Of a DNA stretch of 64,000 bases, positions 27,436 through 36,664 are shown piece by piece. A program made the translations under genes and the position numbers. Within the stretch, counting starts at the first letter, position 1, and each line of letters begins with the position of its first letter. The stretch covers positions 62,001-126,000 of the forward strand of contig CAZQHK010000005.1 in NCBI GenBank assembly GCA_964593455.1, given 5' to 3'. The notes below the pieces were generated by a model. It had not been told where the DNA came from, did not search any database, and saw only the letters and a program-made list of their open reading frames with translations. Source of the DNA: CAZQHK01 sp964593455 (GTDB taxonomy: Bacteria > Muiribacteriota > CAYSPT01).

Positions 27436-27618
27436 ACTATCCAAAATGAGGAGGAAGAAATTTACATTAAGAAAAACTGGTTATTTGGTGCTTAAATGGA
27501 ACTATATCTTGATTTTCTTCATTCTATAGCAGTACAGTTATATTATTCTCGTACGATTATCGAACCCGCGGATCGAACAGGGCCGAGTTTTTCGTACAAA
27601 AGAGAGGGAGAGTTGCAC

Positions 27619-28424
27619 ATGAAATATAGGAGCCTTGCAGTAATCGTAGTTTTGGTACTTGTTGCCGGTTTTTCACCGATCCCAGCCGTTCCGGAGAAAT
27701 TCTCAACCAGAATCTTTCCGACACGCTAAAGGCAGACCTCGAGCTCAGACACCGGCTGGAGTCGAAAGACAACTTCGATTTCAATGATGCCATTAACGAC
27801 GAGGATGCCTTTCACCTGGTGCGAACCCGCCTGATGCTTAACTGGAAGCATCAGGAGACCACCAGGATTTTTTTCCAAGTGCAGGACGCCCAGGCGTCAA
27901 ATGTGGCCGGCGGCATCCGCGCTTTCATGACGGTACTCGGAGCCGGCTACACCTGGAACGATTCCCGCTCGACCCGCCTGGCTTTCGAGTGGGCCCACGC
28001 TTCCGGTGACGATAACAACGCCGACAACAAACGCGAAACCTTTGACAACCTCTACCCCACCAACCACCTCCATTACGGATTCATGGACCGGGTGAGCTTG
28101 CAGAATATCGACAACTACCGCCTGCAACTCAGCGCCAAACCGCAGTCAAACCTCAAGGTGCAGCTCGATTATCACTTTTTCTACCTGGACACGGTAAACG
28201 ACTCGCTCTACGCGGCCAACCGGGCGGCCATCCGCACCGCCGCCACGACCGGAGTGAGCGATCACGTGGGTAACGAGATCGACTTGTTGTTGAAGTATAA
28301 GGCAAACGCTAATCTCAGTTATCTGGCCGGTTACTCCCGTTTCTCCGCCGGCGATTTTCTGAAAAATACCGGTTCCGGAGACGACGGCGATTATTTCTAC
28401 ATCCAGACAACCCTGAAGCTGTAG
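27619..28424 (+). pseudogene. Alginate-export-type porin remnant, frameshifted and internally shortened
   Basis: An ATG at 27619 (GGGAGAG upstream) opens a good signal peptide MKYRSLAVIVVLVLVAG but meets TAA at 27727. The rest of the protein continues in another frame (codon register 27699 onward: ILNQNLSDTLKADLELRHRL) to the stop at 28424, so a one-base deletion or equivalent lies near 27690-27697. The body resembles alginate_exp outer-membrane porins: DNFDFNDA, VRTRLMLNWKH and IFFQVQDAQAS at the start, and a C-terminal barrel ending FYIQTTLKL. Only about 268 codons are present, whereas members are usually near 400 or more. The text jumps from QDAQASNVAGG to IRAFMTVLGAGYTWND, suggesting that the middle strands are also deleted. 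A sequencing error could explain the shift but not the shortening. Confidence 0.7.
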
Positions 28425-28571
28425 TATCACGTCGAACCGTAAGAGATAGATTAGACATTGCATGTAAAAACCGTGTAAAATACATCAGGTTCGCACCATG
28501 CAAAATGAGCAAGATATGGCGGCTCTAACTTCCGGGTTGACGATGAAAAGAGGATTGGCTCACCTTCTCCA

Positions 28572-30953
28572 ATGAAGATAACACGGCGAGAATTTCTGCA
28601 ACTGTCGGCTGCTTCCACCGGAGCGATGTTCCTGGCCGGAAGTGGCGCGCGGATACTCATGGCAGATGAAACGTATTACCTGGACAAAAAAGTCATCCCC
28701 GATACGTGGGAAAAAGCAGTGTGCCGCTACTGCGGAACCGGCTGCGGAACAGAGATCGGTGTAAAAAACAAGAAAGTAGTCGCTATCCGGGGCAACAGGG
28801 ACTACCCGGTTAACAAAGGAGTGCTCTGCCTCAAAGGACTCACGTTGATGTACGTTCTGTATTCCCGGGAAAGAAGCTTTCACCCCCTCATAAGAAAGCA
28901 GGGCCGGTTCGCCAAGGCATCCTGGGACCAGGCCCTGGATCTGACAGCCAACACAATCAAGGAAACCGTAGAGAAGCATGGACCGGACTCCGTGGCCCTC
29001 TACGTCGGCGCCCAGATATTCACCGAAGAGATGTTCCTGGGAAACAAGCTCTTTAAAGGACTGATCGGTACCAACAACGTGGAAGCAAGCGCCCGGTTAG
29101 GCATGGCCAGTGCCGTCACCGGTTTTCTGACCACGTTCGGTTTGGACGAACCGCCCGGAGCATACGAAGATATCGAGAAAGCCGACTGTTTTTTCATCAT
29201 CGGATCAAACCTGGCCGAGAACCATCCCATTATTTTCGGACGGATTTTGAAACGGAAAGCGGAGAACAAAAACTTCAAACTTATCGTCGCCGATCCGAGA
29301 TTTACCCCTACCGCCGCCCATGCCGATCTCTGGATATCCTTCTACCCGGGAACAGACCTGGTCCTGCTCAACTCCATGGCTTACGTCATGCTGGAAGAAA
29401 ACTTGATCGACCGCGATTTTATCGACCGTCACACGAAGATCGTCGAAGGCGGGAAAGTATGGGGAGACGAAAAAAATGTTAGCCTGCCCGAGTTCAGGGA
29501 ATTTCTGAAAGAGTACCAACCACAGACCGCCGAACTGATGACCGGCGTGCCGAAAGAGAAAATAAGTCAGGCCGCCCGACTTTTTGCCGGGGCAGACAAT
29601 ACCATGTCCCTCTGGACCACGGGACTCAACCAGCGCAAATGGGGCACGTGGCTTAACAACCTGGTCTACAACCTGCATTTCCTGACGGGGAAAATTTGCA
29701 AACCAGGTTCTACGGCCCTGTCCATGACCGGCCAACCCAATGACTGCGGTGGAGTGAGAGGACAGGGAATGCTCTCCCATATTCTACCCTGTCACCGCAG
29801 CGTCGAGAAGGCGAAACACCGGGAAGAAATGGAGGATATCTGGAAGATTCCCCACGGCTCCATATCCGAAAAACCGGGGCCGCACACCGTCAATATGTTC
29901 GACATGCTGGGCGATTCAATCAAGCTGATCTGGATCGTGTGTTCGAACCCGGCCCAGACGATGCCCAACCTGAAAAGGTTCTTCCCAAAAATGGAAAAGG
30001 CTTTTGTCATTGTTCAAGATATCTTTCCGCCCACCCAGGTCCAAAAGGACAAGTTCGCCCATGTGACCGCAGAGTTTGCCGACATCTTCCTGCCCTCCGC
30101 GTTCTGGATCGAAAAGGGAGGCGTCTTCGGAAACACGGAGCGAAGAAGTTCTCTCACGGAAAAGATCCTCGATCCACCTCACGGGTTGAAGGCGGACTGG
30201 GAGATCTTTAAAGAGGTGGCCACACGGATGGGATACGGCCAGTATTACGAACACTACACCGACACGGAGGTCATCTGGAACGAGTACCGGGAAGCTTCCA
30301 AAGGAACCGACCTCGACCTGTTCGGAGCCTCATACTCGTACCTGAGGAAAACCGGCAGCGTTCAGTGGCCGATTTTGTCTGAAACCGAGGGCGATACGCC
30401 AAAACGCTACCAGTATCCGGAGGACAAATATCTGAAACACCTGGTCCATACCGGTCAGATAACCGTACCGGAAGACGGCATCTATTTCTACGGATTTCCG
30501 GACGGAAAAGCCAAAATATTCAAGCGCCCGTTCAAAGACCCGGCGGAAAAACCTGATAAAGATTATCCATTTTACCTGACCTCAGGACGGGTAGTTCACC
30601 ACGGGCACTCAGGCACCATGACCATGCGTGTTCCCTGGTTGAAAAAGATGGTCAAAGAGGCATTCGTTGAAATCAATATGGTGGATGCCCGAAAAAACGG
30701 CATCCGGGACAACGACCTGGTCCGGTTAACATCCCGCCGCGGAGAGATCATCTTGAAAGCCAAGGTGGTGGAATCCGAAGACGACCGTCAAAGAGGAATC
30801 GAGGGGCGTGTCAGTATTCCCATACCAGGCTTGTTGTTTGCCCCATTCTTCGATGTCGACAAACTGATTAATCTGATCACCGTTGACGCTTTTGATGACC
30901 TGTCCAAACAACCGGAGTACAAGATCTGCGCCGTTAAACTGGAGAAAGTGTGA
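28572..30953 (+). CDS. NapA-like molybdopterin oxidoreductase, catalytic subunit
   Basis: 793 aa. The Tat signal TRREFLQL sends the folded enzyme to the periplasm. A [4Fe-4S] site is formed by Cys51, Cys54, Cys58 and Cys86, with the electron-transfer lysine at 88 (CLKG). The middle and C-terminal regions are typical of bis-MGD enzymes (SLWTTGLNQRKWGTWLNNL; CSNPAQTMPNLKRF; LTSGRVVHHGHSGTMTMR). Overall closest to periplasmic nitrate reductase NapA and assimilatory/formate dehydrogenase-like members. At the position where NapA has Cys (RHCMASAV) this protein has RLGMASAV: Gly177, codon GGC at 29100-29102, so no protein thiolate can bind Mo/W. The next two genes encode an iron-sulfur subunit and an NrfD-like membrane subunit, giving a quinone-linked complex. 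Substrate is undetermined; nitrate is doubtful given Gly177 and no NapB/NapC. Confidence 0.88.
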   Translation: MKITRREFLQLSAASTGAMFLAGSGARILMADETYYLDKKVIPDTWEKAVCRYCGTGCGTEIGVKNKKVVAIRGNRDYPVNKGVLCLKGLTLMYVLYSRERSFHPLIRKQGRFAKASWDQALDLTANTIKETVEKHGPDSVALYVGAQIFTEEMFLGNKLFKGLIGTNNVEASARLGMASAVTGFLTTFGLDEPPGAYEDIEKADCFFIIGSNLAENHPIIFGRILKRKAENKNFKLIVADPRFTPTAAHADLWISFYPGTDLVLLNSMAYVMLEENLIDRDFIDRHTKIVEGGKVWGDEKNVSLPEFREFLKEYQPQTAELMTGVPKEKISQAARLFAGADNTMSLWTTGLNQRKWGTWLNNLVYNLHFLTGKICKPGSTALSMTGQPNDCGGVRGQGMLSHILPCHRSVEKAKHREEMEDIWKIPHGSISEKPGPHTVNMFDMLGDSIKLIWIVCSNPAQTMPNLKRFFPKMEKAFVIVQDIFPPTQVQKDKFAHVTAEFADIFLPSAFWIEKGGVFGNTERRSSLTEKILDPPHGLKADWEIFKEVATRMGYGQYYEHYTDTEVIWNEYREASKGTDLDLFGASYSYLRKTGSVQWPILSETEGDTPKRYQYPEDKYLKHLVHTGQITVPEDGIYFYGFPDGKAKIFKRPFKDPAEKPDKDYPFYLTSGRVVHHGHSGTMTMRVPWLKKMVKEAFVEINMVDARKNGIRDNDLVRLTSRRGEIILKAKVVESEDDRQRGIEGRVSIPIPGLLFAPFFDVDKLINLITVDAFDDLSKQPEYKICAVKLEKV

Positions 30954-30957
30954 CGAT

Positions 30958-31614
30958 ATGAAGAAAAAACGGTACGCAATGGTTATCAATCTTGAAAAAT
31001 GCCTGGGATGCAATACATGTACCATCGCCTGTAACATGGAAAACAGCGTTATGACCACCTGTACATGGCATGTCGTGCTCGACACGATACAAGGAACATA
31101 TCCCGATTTCCAGCGGAAGTTCATTCCGAGACCTTGTTTTCATTGTGACGAACACCCGTGTGTCAAAGTCTGTACAACCGGCGCCTCCCACGTAAAAAAA
31201 GAGAACGGAATCGTCCTGGTTGATCACCGCCTGTGTATCGGTTGCCGGACCTGTATGACCGCCTGTCCCTACGAAGCCCGGGTATTCAACTGGAGAAAGC
31301 CCGAGAGACCGCTGACAGAAAATCCGGTAGTCCCCGTCCGGAGGATTGGAACCGTGGAAAAGTGCACGTTCTGTGTTCACCGTCTGGATGACGCCGAGAA
31401 AAGAGATTTAGCGGTGGGAACGACTACCACCCAAAGAGATAATCAAAAAGTGGTGGCACCCGCCTGTGTGCAGGAATGCGTGGGGAACGCCAGGTACTTC
31501 GGCGACCTGAATGATAAACAGAGTGAAGTCTACGAACTGCTCAAGAAACAGGTATACAAACGCCTGGAAGAAGAGGCCGGAACCGAACCGAACGTCTATT
31601 ACATAGGATTATGA
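30958..31614 (+). CDS. Four-cluster ferredoxin-like subunit (NrfC/PsrB type)
   Basis: 218 aa, ATG at 30958, 4 bp after the previous stop. Four cysteine groups are visible: CLGCNTCTIAC, CFHCDEHPCVKVC, CIGCRTCMTAC and CTFCVH with a later CVQEC. Each would ligate one [4Fe-4S] cluster. In this family the protein wires the molybdopterin subunit to the membrane subunit. It has no signal peptide and would travel across the membrane with the Tat-exported partner. Its stop overlaps the start of the NrfD-like gene. Confidence 0.92.
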   Translation: MKKKRYAMVINLEKCLGCNTCTIACNMENSVMTTCTWHVVLDTIQGTYPDFQRKFIPRPCFHCDEHPCVKVCTTGASHVKKENGIVLVDHRLCIGCRTCMTACPYEARVFNWRKPERPLTENPVVPVRRIGTVEKCTFCVHRLDDAEKRDLAVGTTTTQRDNQKVVAPACVQECVGNARYFGDLNDKQSEVYELLKKQVYKRLEEEAGTEPNVYYIGL

Positions 31615-32822
31615 GGAAAGAAGTGAATAATGCCGTGATGAAACTATCCAAGAACTATTATCCCCTGGTTGGGCTCCTCTTCCTCCTGATCAGTGCGGCA
31701 GTTGTTTCTTACTTCTACCAGGTAACGCACGGGCTGGCGGCAACCGGCCTGAGAGAACCCGTCACCTGGGGTTTCTATGTTGTCTTTTCCACCTTCTTTT
31801 ACGGGTTGGGAGCCGGTATTATGATGATGCTGATGGTCGGCTTGATAAAGAAGAAAATTCAAGCAGAAAGCACACTTCTCTACTCTCTGGCGGCGCTGGT
31901 CAGCCTGATTCTGGCCGGCGCATTCATCATTATCAATCTGGGAAGACCCGACAGATTCTACTTTATCCTCCTACATCTTCAACCAGGCTCACCGCTCATG
32001 TGGGATTTATTCATCCTGATGTTTCTCTTGACGGTGACCGTTCTACTCGGCCTCGGTCAACTAAGGCACATCTACCTCGACTCTGAACCCGAAGAGAATG
32101 CTTCTTTTACCGAGCGTTTTCTCTACCGTGTGGTCACGGTCAAACGTGAATGGAAGATAAAAGAATCCTTACTGAAAAAACTCTACTTCCTGCTTTTGGC
32201 TCTGATCGCCGGGGGCTATCTGATTACTACCGAAGGGTTTGCCGGTATGCAGGCCCGCCCTGAATGGCACACTCCACTGGTAAACCTCAGTTTCCTGCTC
32301 ACCGCCGCCCTTGGCAGCATTTCGTTACTGATACTCCTGGAAAGTCTGACCGGTGCTGCCTGGGGAACTGTTGGGGAGAACTCCTTCTTCAGGTCGGGGA
32401 AGAAACTACTGATAGTCTTGCTGCTGGCCGATCTGGCGGTGATCGGAATCAAGTACTTTCGAGACGACCGCTTAACTCTCATTCGAAACATTATCACCCT
32501 GTTTCCTTACTCGATGGAGTCCTTCATACTGATAGGGAACCTTATCCCCGTTTTGCTTGTCTTGTCCTGCAGAAAAAGTAATAACGTTTCGGAGCGGCTG
32601 GTTCCGCTCCTGATTTTGGGTGGCGCTCTGCTCAAACGGGCCGATTTCATTATACCCGCCTACTACCGGAGGTGGCTGCCGTTTTCAATCGAAGCTATTT
32701 ACTGGCCGACACTGCCCGAGATATTGGTTATTGCAGGCACTTTCAGCGCCGGGATCGTCGCTCTGATAGGAGCTATCATACTCGTGAAACTGGTCAGCAC
32801 CACATGTCGCGCAAAACAATAA
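31611..32822 (+). CDS. NrfD/PsrC-like quinone-interacting membrane subunit
   Basis: 403 aa with about nine or ten hydrophobic segments, matching the PsrC/NrfD fold (two four-helix bundles plus extras). Recognisable parts: PVTWGFYVVFSTFFYGLGAG near residue 45, NLGRPDRFYFILLHLQPGSPLMWDLF near 105-130, and a C-terminal IPAYYRRWLPF. The ATG at 31611 overlaps the ferredoxin stop (ATGA). It anchors the complex and exchanges electrons with menaquinone or ubiquinone. The direction (oxidase or reductase) cannot be read. Confidence 0.88.
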   Translation: MRKEVNNAVMKLSKNYYPLVGLLFLLISAAVVSYFYQVTHGLAATGLREPVTWGFYVVFSTFFYGLGAGIMMMLMVGLIKKKIQAESTLLYSLAALVSLILAGAFIIINLGRPDRFYFILLHLQPGSPLMWDLFILMFLLTVTVLLGLGQLRHIYLDSEPEENASFTERFLYRVVTVKREWKIKESLLKKLYFLLLALIAGGYLITTEGFAGMQARPEWHTPLVNLSFLLTAALGSISLLILLESLTGAAWGTVGENSFFRSGKKLLIVLLLADLAVIGIKYFRDDRLTLIRNIITLFPYSMESFILIGNLIPVLLVLSCRKSNNVSERLVPLLILGGALLKRADFIIPAYYRRWLPFSIEAIYWPTLPEILVIAGTFSAGIVALIGAIILVKLVSTTCRAKQ

Positions 32823-33478
32823 ATCTGACAGATGAGCTGTATGAATATCTGCTTTCTGTCTCGGTACGGGAACCCGATCTTCTGAAAAAACTGCGCGATG
32901 AAACGGACCAACTGGAAGAAGCCCGGATGCAGATATCACCGGAACAAGGGCAGTTCATGGCTTTGCTGGCCAGGCTGATAGGAGCAAAACGGACACTCGA
33001 TATCGGGGTTTTCACCGGTTACAGCTCTCTTTGCCTGGCCCTGGCTCTGCCCGATGATGGGTATCTGGTGGCCTGCGATGTCAATAAAGAGTGGACCGAT
33101 ATTGCCCAACGCTACTGGCAGGAGGCCGGTGTCACCCACAAGATTGATCTTCGTCTGGCCCCGGCTGCCAACACCCTCGAGGAGTTGATCAGAGACGGAC
33201 AGACAGGCAGTTTCGATTTCTCCTTTATTGACGCGGACAAAACAGGATACGATGGGTACTACGAAGGCTGTCTCACCCTCCTCCGACCGGGAGGGCTCAT
33301 CGCTATTGACAACGTGCTTATGCACGGACTGGTTCTGGCGCCCGAAACACTAGACGGTGATGTGCGAACAGGTGCGGAATCGATGTGCGCTTTGAACGAG
33401 AAGATCCATACCGATGAGCGGGTGGATATCAGCCTGGCGCCCATCAGCGACGGACTCACCCTGGCCCGCAAACGGTAG
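32804..33478 (+). CDS. SAM-dependent O-methyltransferase (caffeoyl-CoA OMT-like)
   Basis: 224 aa, ATG at 32804, overlapping the NrfD-like gene by 19 nt. The SAM-binding motif I is TLDIGVFTGYSSLCLALALP; motif II is near VACDVNKEW; the metal-binding pattern FIDADKTGYDGYYE and LIAIDNVLMHG matches the Methyltransf_3 family. Full length. The overlap with the oxidoreductase operon is a fact; a role in quinone or cofactor methylation would be guesswork. Confidence 0.88.
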   Translation: MSRKTINLTDELYEYLLSVSVREPDLLKKLRDETDQLEEARMQISPEQGQFMALLARLIGAKRTLDIGVFTGYSSLCLALALPDDGYLVACDVNKEWTDIAQRYWQEAGVTHKIDLRLAPAANTLEELIRDGQTGSFDFSFIDADKTGYDGYYEGCLTLLRPGGLIAIDNVLMHGLVLAPETLDGDVRTGAESMCALNEKIHTDERVDISLAPISDGLTLARKR

Positions 33479-33488
33479 CGGCAGGGAT

Positions 33489-33676
33489 ATTAACCCGCAT
33501 ATTTCACAAGTACACCTGCTGCGGCCACGGATGCACCCGCATCTTCTACGTTGTGCTCTATCGGCTGTCCTCAGCGTATCGCCCGGATACGATTCCGGGA
33601 GCCTCGGTCGCACGCCTTGAAGCTACAGGCGCCTCCACGACCTCGCGACGGAGACTCGTGAAATATGCGGGTTAAT
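33489..33676. mobile_element. MITE-like element with long terminal inverted repeats (188 bp)
   Basis: The ends are inverted copies: ATTAACCCGCATATTTCAC at the left and its exact complement at the right, extended by AAGT/ACTC (22 of 23 match). No coding sequence inside. A second, 70-bp copy at 43536-43605 shares the TIR (core CCCGSATATTTCAC) and the internal block GACCTCGYGACGG, so they are one family. No clear target duplication is visible. It fills the gap between the convergent methyltransferase and Msr genes. Confidence 0.7.
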
Positions 33677-33691
33677 CCATCTGTTCAAGTT

Positions 33692-34789
33692 TCATCCGTA
33701 ACGGTCTAATGGTGTTTTCCTGAAAGGTCCCGGCTTCCTCAATTTTTCCGGTAGAGAGCAGTTGAATGTAGCATCTATGAAGGTGAGCCAGTTCTTCTTC
33801 CAGCGTTTCCCTTTGCCGGGAATTCCGGTCATCCGGGCGACGTTCGGATAGTGTTCAAGATCAGCGCCGATCACAAATCGGTGCATCGCGTGGTTTACAT
33901 ACCAGTACCCGCCTTCAGGTAAATGCACCCACTTATTTTGTATGATGGGCTGGTTGAAAATCTTGTCCGGCGGAACTGAATCGGAAAGGTTGTAAAAGTC
34001 CCTGTTATCCGGCGGTACGTGATTGATGCTGGCCAGTTTTTTCCCGTCTTTCGTATAGAGCCAGCTTTCGTACTTGATCCGTACCGCTTCGGCATGACCG
34101 GTGGTCCCGGAACAGACGTCCCGGTAGGTGGGATTTGCCACAATCCCGCCGGTGTACCCGACCTCGGTAAAGAGAACTCCCGGGATCTTCCGGAAACTAC
34201 TCTCAACTCCCCAAAAACACCGCGCGGCGAAGGTGGCGGTTTCCCTTTCAATATCCTGTTCATCGGTAAAAATGAGGGCCGCCGAGTTAATGCAATACCT
34301 GAGATTGGTAGGCATAGATCCATCCTCGAAGACATGTCCCAGGTGCGCGTCGCAACGGTTGCACCGTACCTCGATGCGAAGCATGCCGAGGCTGCGGTCC
34401 TGTTTTGTGGTAATACTGTTTCCGGTAAGAGGAGTATAAAAACTCGGCCAGCCGGTTCCCGAATCGAATTTAGTTTTCGAGCTGAAAAGCGGTTGACCGC
34501 AACAGACACAACAGTAGGTCCCCCTATCTTTCGTGTTCCAGTATTGTCCGGTAAACGGAGGTTCAGTTTCTTCCTGCCTGGTAACCCGGTACTGCATCGG
34601 AGTGAGCTCGTTCCGCCATTCTTCGTCTGATTTCATGATCTTGTCTCTCACCGATTGTGCCTCCGATCCGTGATGTTCGCCCATTCGTTCCGACCCCACC
34701 ACCGCTGCCCAACCCATCACCAGGATAAACAGCATAAAGGCCAGTAATTTTCCTCTCGGCGTGTCGTTGAATCCGCCGGTCCGGTTCAT
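33692..34789 (-). CDS. Exported MsrB-MsrA hybrid with a foreign C-terminus
   Basis: 365 aa, ATG at 34789 with GGAAGG about 9 nt upstream. An N-terminal hydrophobic signal or anchor (about 14-33) places it in the periplasm. Residues about 50-175 are a full MsrB domain: zinc cysteines CCVCC and CNRC, and the catalytic RYCINSAAL. Residues about 180-245 are the N-terminal part of MsrA: ARCFWGVESSF (GCFWG-type active site) and GHAEAVRIKYE. The expected MsrA continuation is absent. Instead about 120 unrelated residues follow (LPEGGYWYVNHAMHRFV, FNCSLPEKLRKPG). The reading frame is unbroken, so this is a chimera, not a frameshift. MsrB activity is likely; MsrA activity is doubtful. Confidence 0.8.
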   Translation of the reverse strand: MNRTGGFNDTPRGKLLAFMLFILVMGWAAVVGSERMGEHHGSEAQSVRDKIMKSDEEWRNELTPMQYRVTRQEETEPPFTGQYWNTKDRGTYCCVCCGQPLFSSKTKFDSGTGWPSFYTPLTGNSITTKQDRSLGMLRIEVRCNRCDAHLGHVFEDGSMPTNLRYCINSAALIFTDEQDIERETATFAARCFWGVESSFRKIPGVLFTEVGYTGGIVANPTYRDVCSGTTGHAEAVRIKYESWLYTKDGKKLASINHVPPDNRDFYNLSDSVPPDKIFNQPIIQNKWVHLPEGGYWYVNHAMHRFVIGADLEHYPNVARMTGIPGKGKRWKKNWLTFIDATFNCSLPEKLRKPGPFRKTPLDRYG

Positions 34790-34978
34790 TTCCGATTCCC
34801 TTCCACTCAAAATGTAAAACGATCATTAACACAACCAAGTTTCCTCAGCCGGATAACCGAGAGCATCAAGGCCTGATTATTGCCATTAACAGATAAAACT
34901 TGTTATCCTTGAAATTGGAATCATTAGCCCGAGACTTTAAAATTGCTTGAACAATTACCGACAGGAAAGCCGGGTCCC

Positions 34979-36367
34979 GTGACGGAACAAATCGACAGCA
35001 GCCAGAAAACCATTCGTTTCGACAACCGGGATATCACTGCCGTTGACACTTACCGGAAGCAGAAAAACACCTCGGTCCTGACCATCATGTTCACCGATAT
35101 CAAGGGTTTCACCCGCCTGACCGAGGATAAAGGGGACGAGTATGCCAACCGGGTCCGCCGCCTGCATGACGATACCCTCCGGCGGATCATCGAGGAAGAC
35201 GGCGCCGGAAAGATAATCAAACACATCGGCGATGCCGTCATGGCAGTCTTCAGCGAACCTTCCGCGGCGGTGGAAAAATCCATGGAAATTCAGCATCAAT
35301 TGCACGCGTTGAACCGCGATCATGATGACCTGGAAGATATCCTGGTGCGCATCGGACTTCACATGGGACAGGTCACCACCGAAAACGAGGTCGATTTCGA
35401 TGTTTTCGGCCGCCACGTCAACCGGGCTTCGCGGGTTGAAAACCTGGCTGACGGCGACCAGATCTACATGACGTATCCCGTATTCGACAGCGCCAAGGGG
35501 TGGCTGTTGGGCCGGAAGGCATCCGGGACACGATGGAAATCTCACGGCCGGTATTTCGTCAAGGGAATCGACAGCGCCATCGAAATTTATGAAGTGTATC
35601 ATGTTGGCCGCCAACGTCCGAAACCACCGGCCAAGGCACGGAAAAAACGTAACCTGCCCACCCTTATCGTCGCTCTCCTGCTGATTCTGGCCGGAGCCGG
35701 CAGCGTTCTTCTTTTTGCACAGATGAAGAAAACTTCGGTGGTGTTCGTCAATTTTCCCAACTGGGACATTACTCTTGACCACTCGGACACCACTATCATG
35801 ATCGACGGCGAACCGGGGCAAAGAATGAGAAATTTACTGACCGGTATTTCCCCGGGAAAACACGTCCTTCACTGGGACTACAGTTACATGAAACGGTACT
35901 ACGCCGAGATCGATGTCGAGCGCGGAGAAAACGTCATCGAGCCGAAGTTCACCGACAACTGCCTGCCGTCACTATCCCGGCATATCTCCTACTCGAAAGA
36001 CGAAAATACCGTGGAGACGTCCTCGACGTTTACGTACAACGTGTACGGCAGCGGTATCGAGAGTCGCTTAAACACCGCAGATCTCGTGATTTCGGTAGCC
36101 ATCGAAGCCGATCAGGAAGATTCGGAAAATCTCATTTTTACCTATGACTGGCACTTCAGCCTTAACGGAGAACACCTCAACAGCGGACCCCTGACGGTGA
36201 CCAACCGGTTATCAAATGACGAAACCGTCCGCCGGGAGACAGTTATCTATTCGGATGATTACCACTACTATTCCATCCGGTACTACATCATCCGGAACTC
36301 GACCGAACTGGAAATCGGCTCCGGCTACATCGGGTACCTGCCGGACTCACCGGCTGCGGCCGAGTAA
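34979..36367 (+). CDS. Class III adenylate cyclase with membrane helix and exported tail
   Basis: 462 aa. GTG at 34979 has AGGAAAG about 9 nt upstream; an in-frame TTG at 34943 has none. The cyclase domain (about 25-200) keeps both metal aspartates (Asp40 in MFTDIKGFT and Asp85 in IGDAVMAVF), the base-specifying Lys (IIKHIGD) and Asp (FDVFG), and the NRASR transition-state residues, so it should make cAMP. A membrane helix (LIVALLLILAGAGSVLLF, about 225-242) and a beta-rich C-terminal domain follow, presumably periplasmic. Having catalysis at the N-terminus and the outside domain last is the reverse of many sensor cyclases. Monocistronic, divergent from the Msr gene. Confidence 0.85.
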   Translation: MTEQIDSSQKTIRFDNRDITAVDTYRKQKNTSVLTIMFTDIKGFTRLTEDKGDEYANRVRRLHDDTLRRIIEEDGAGKIIKHIGDAVMAVFSEPSAAVEKSMEIQHQLHALNRDHDDLEDILVRIGLHMGQVTTENEVDFDVFGRHVNRASRVENLADGDQIYMTYPVFDSAKGWLLGRKASGTRWKSHGRYFVKGIDSAIEIYEVYHVGRQRPKPPAKARKKRNLPTLIVALLLILAGAGSVLLFAQMKKTSVVFVNFPNWDITLDHSDTTIMIDGEPGQRMRNLLTGISPGKHVLHWDYSYMKRYYAEIDVERGENVIEPKFTDNCLPSLSRHISYSKDENTVETSSTFTYNVYGSGIESRLNTADLVISVAIEADQEDSENLIFTYDWHFSLNGEHLNSGPLTVTNRLSNDETVRRETVIYSDDYHYYSIRYYIIRNSTELEIGSGYIGYLPDSPAAAE

Positions 36368-36394
36368 AATCTCGATTTCTATCTCAACACCTCA

Positions 36395-36461
36395 CTTTCT
36401 ATACTCCTTGCTTGAAATGAGATTAATGAGATTGAGATTAGTAAGCAAGGAGTGTAGAAAG
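36395..36461. repeat. Paired arm A copies forming an inverted repeat
   Basis: CTTTCTATACTCCTTGCTT at 36395-36413 and its complement AAGCAAGGAGTGTAGAAAG at 36443-36461 (18 of 19 pair; T/G at one site). The 29-nt centre is ATGAGATT-rich. This is the most complete instance of the dispersed family and could form a hairpin. Confidence 0.7.
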
Positions 36462-36635
36462 AGGACCCTATGACGCCTGTCTCATCCTGCATTAACTCTC
36501 ACATTCATTCAGTAGCAAAGCCTATCCGTCCCGCCCTGGGGTCAACCTTCGCTTCGCTGTTGCTTCGCAAGGCGCTTGCTCGACAAAGACTAGCCGGTAA
36601 TCTCAATCTAATACTCACTTGCCTCTCCAACCTTA

Positions 36636-36664
36636 CTTTCTACACTGATATTCCAGAGGGCGGG
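36636..36664 (+). repeat. Dispersed intergenic repeat, arm B
   Basis: CTTTCTACACTGATATTCC followed by AGAGGGCGGG. Near-identical to 8219-8247. Confidence 0.6.

Noticed and set aside
29091..29108. Selenocysteine at the molybdopterin active site
   Set aside because: The codon is GGC (glycine), not TGA, and no SECIS-like hairpin is needed.
36395..36664. CRISPR array from the recurring CTTTCTAC units
   Set aside because: Units are few, on both strands, irregularly spaced and scattered over the whole window; no cas genes.
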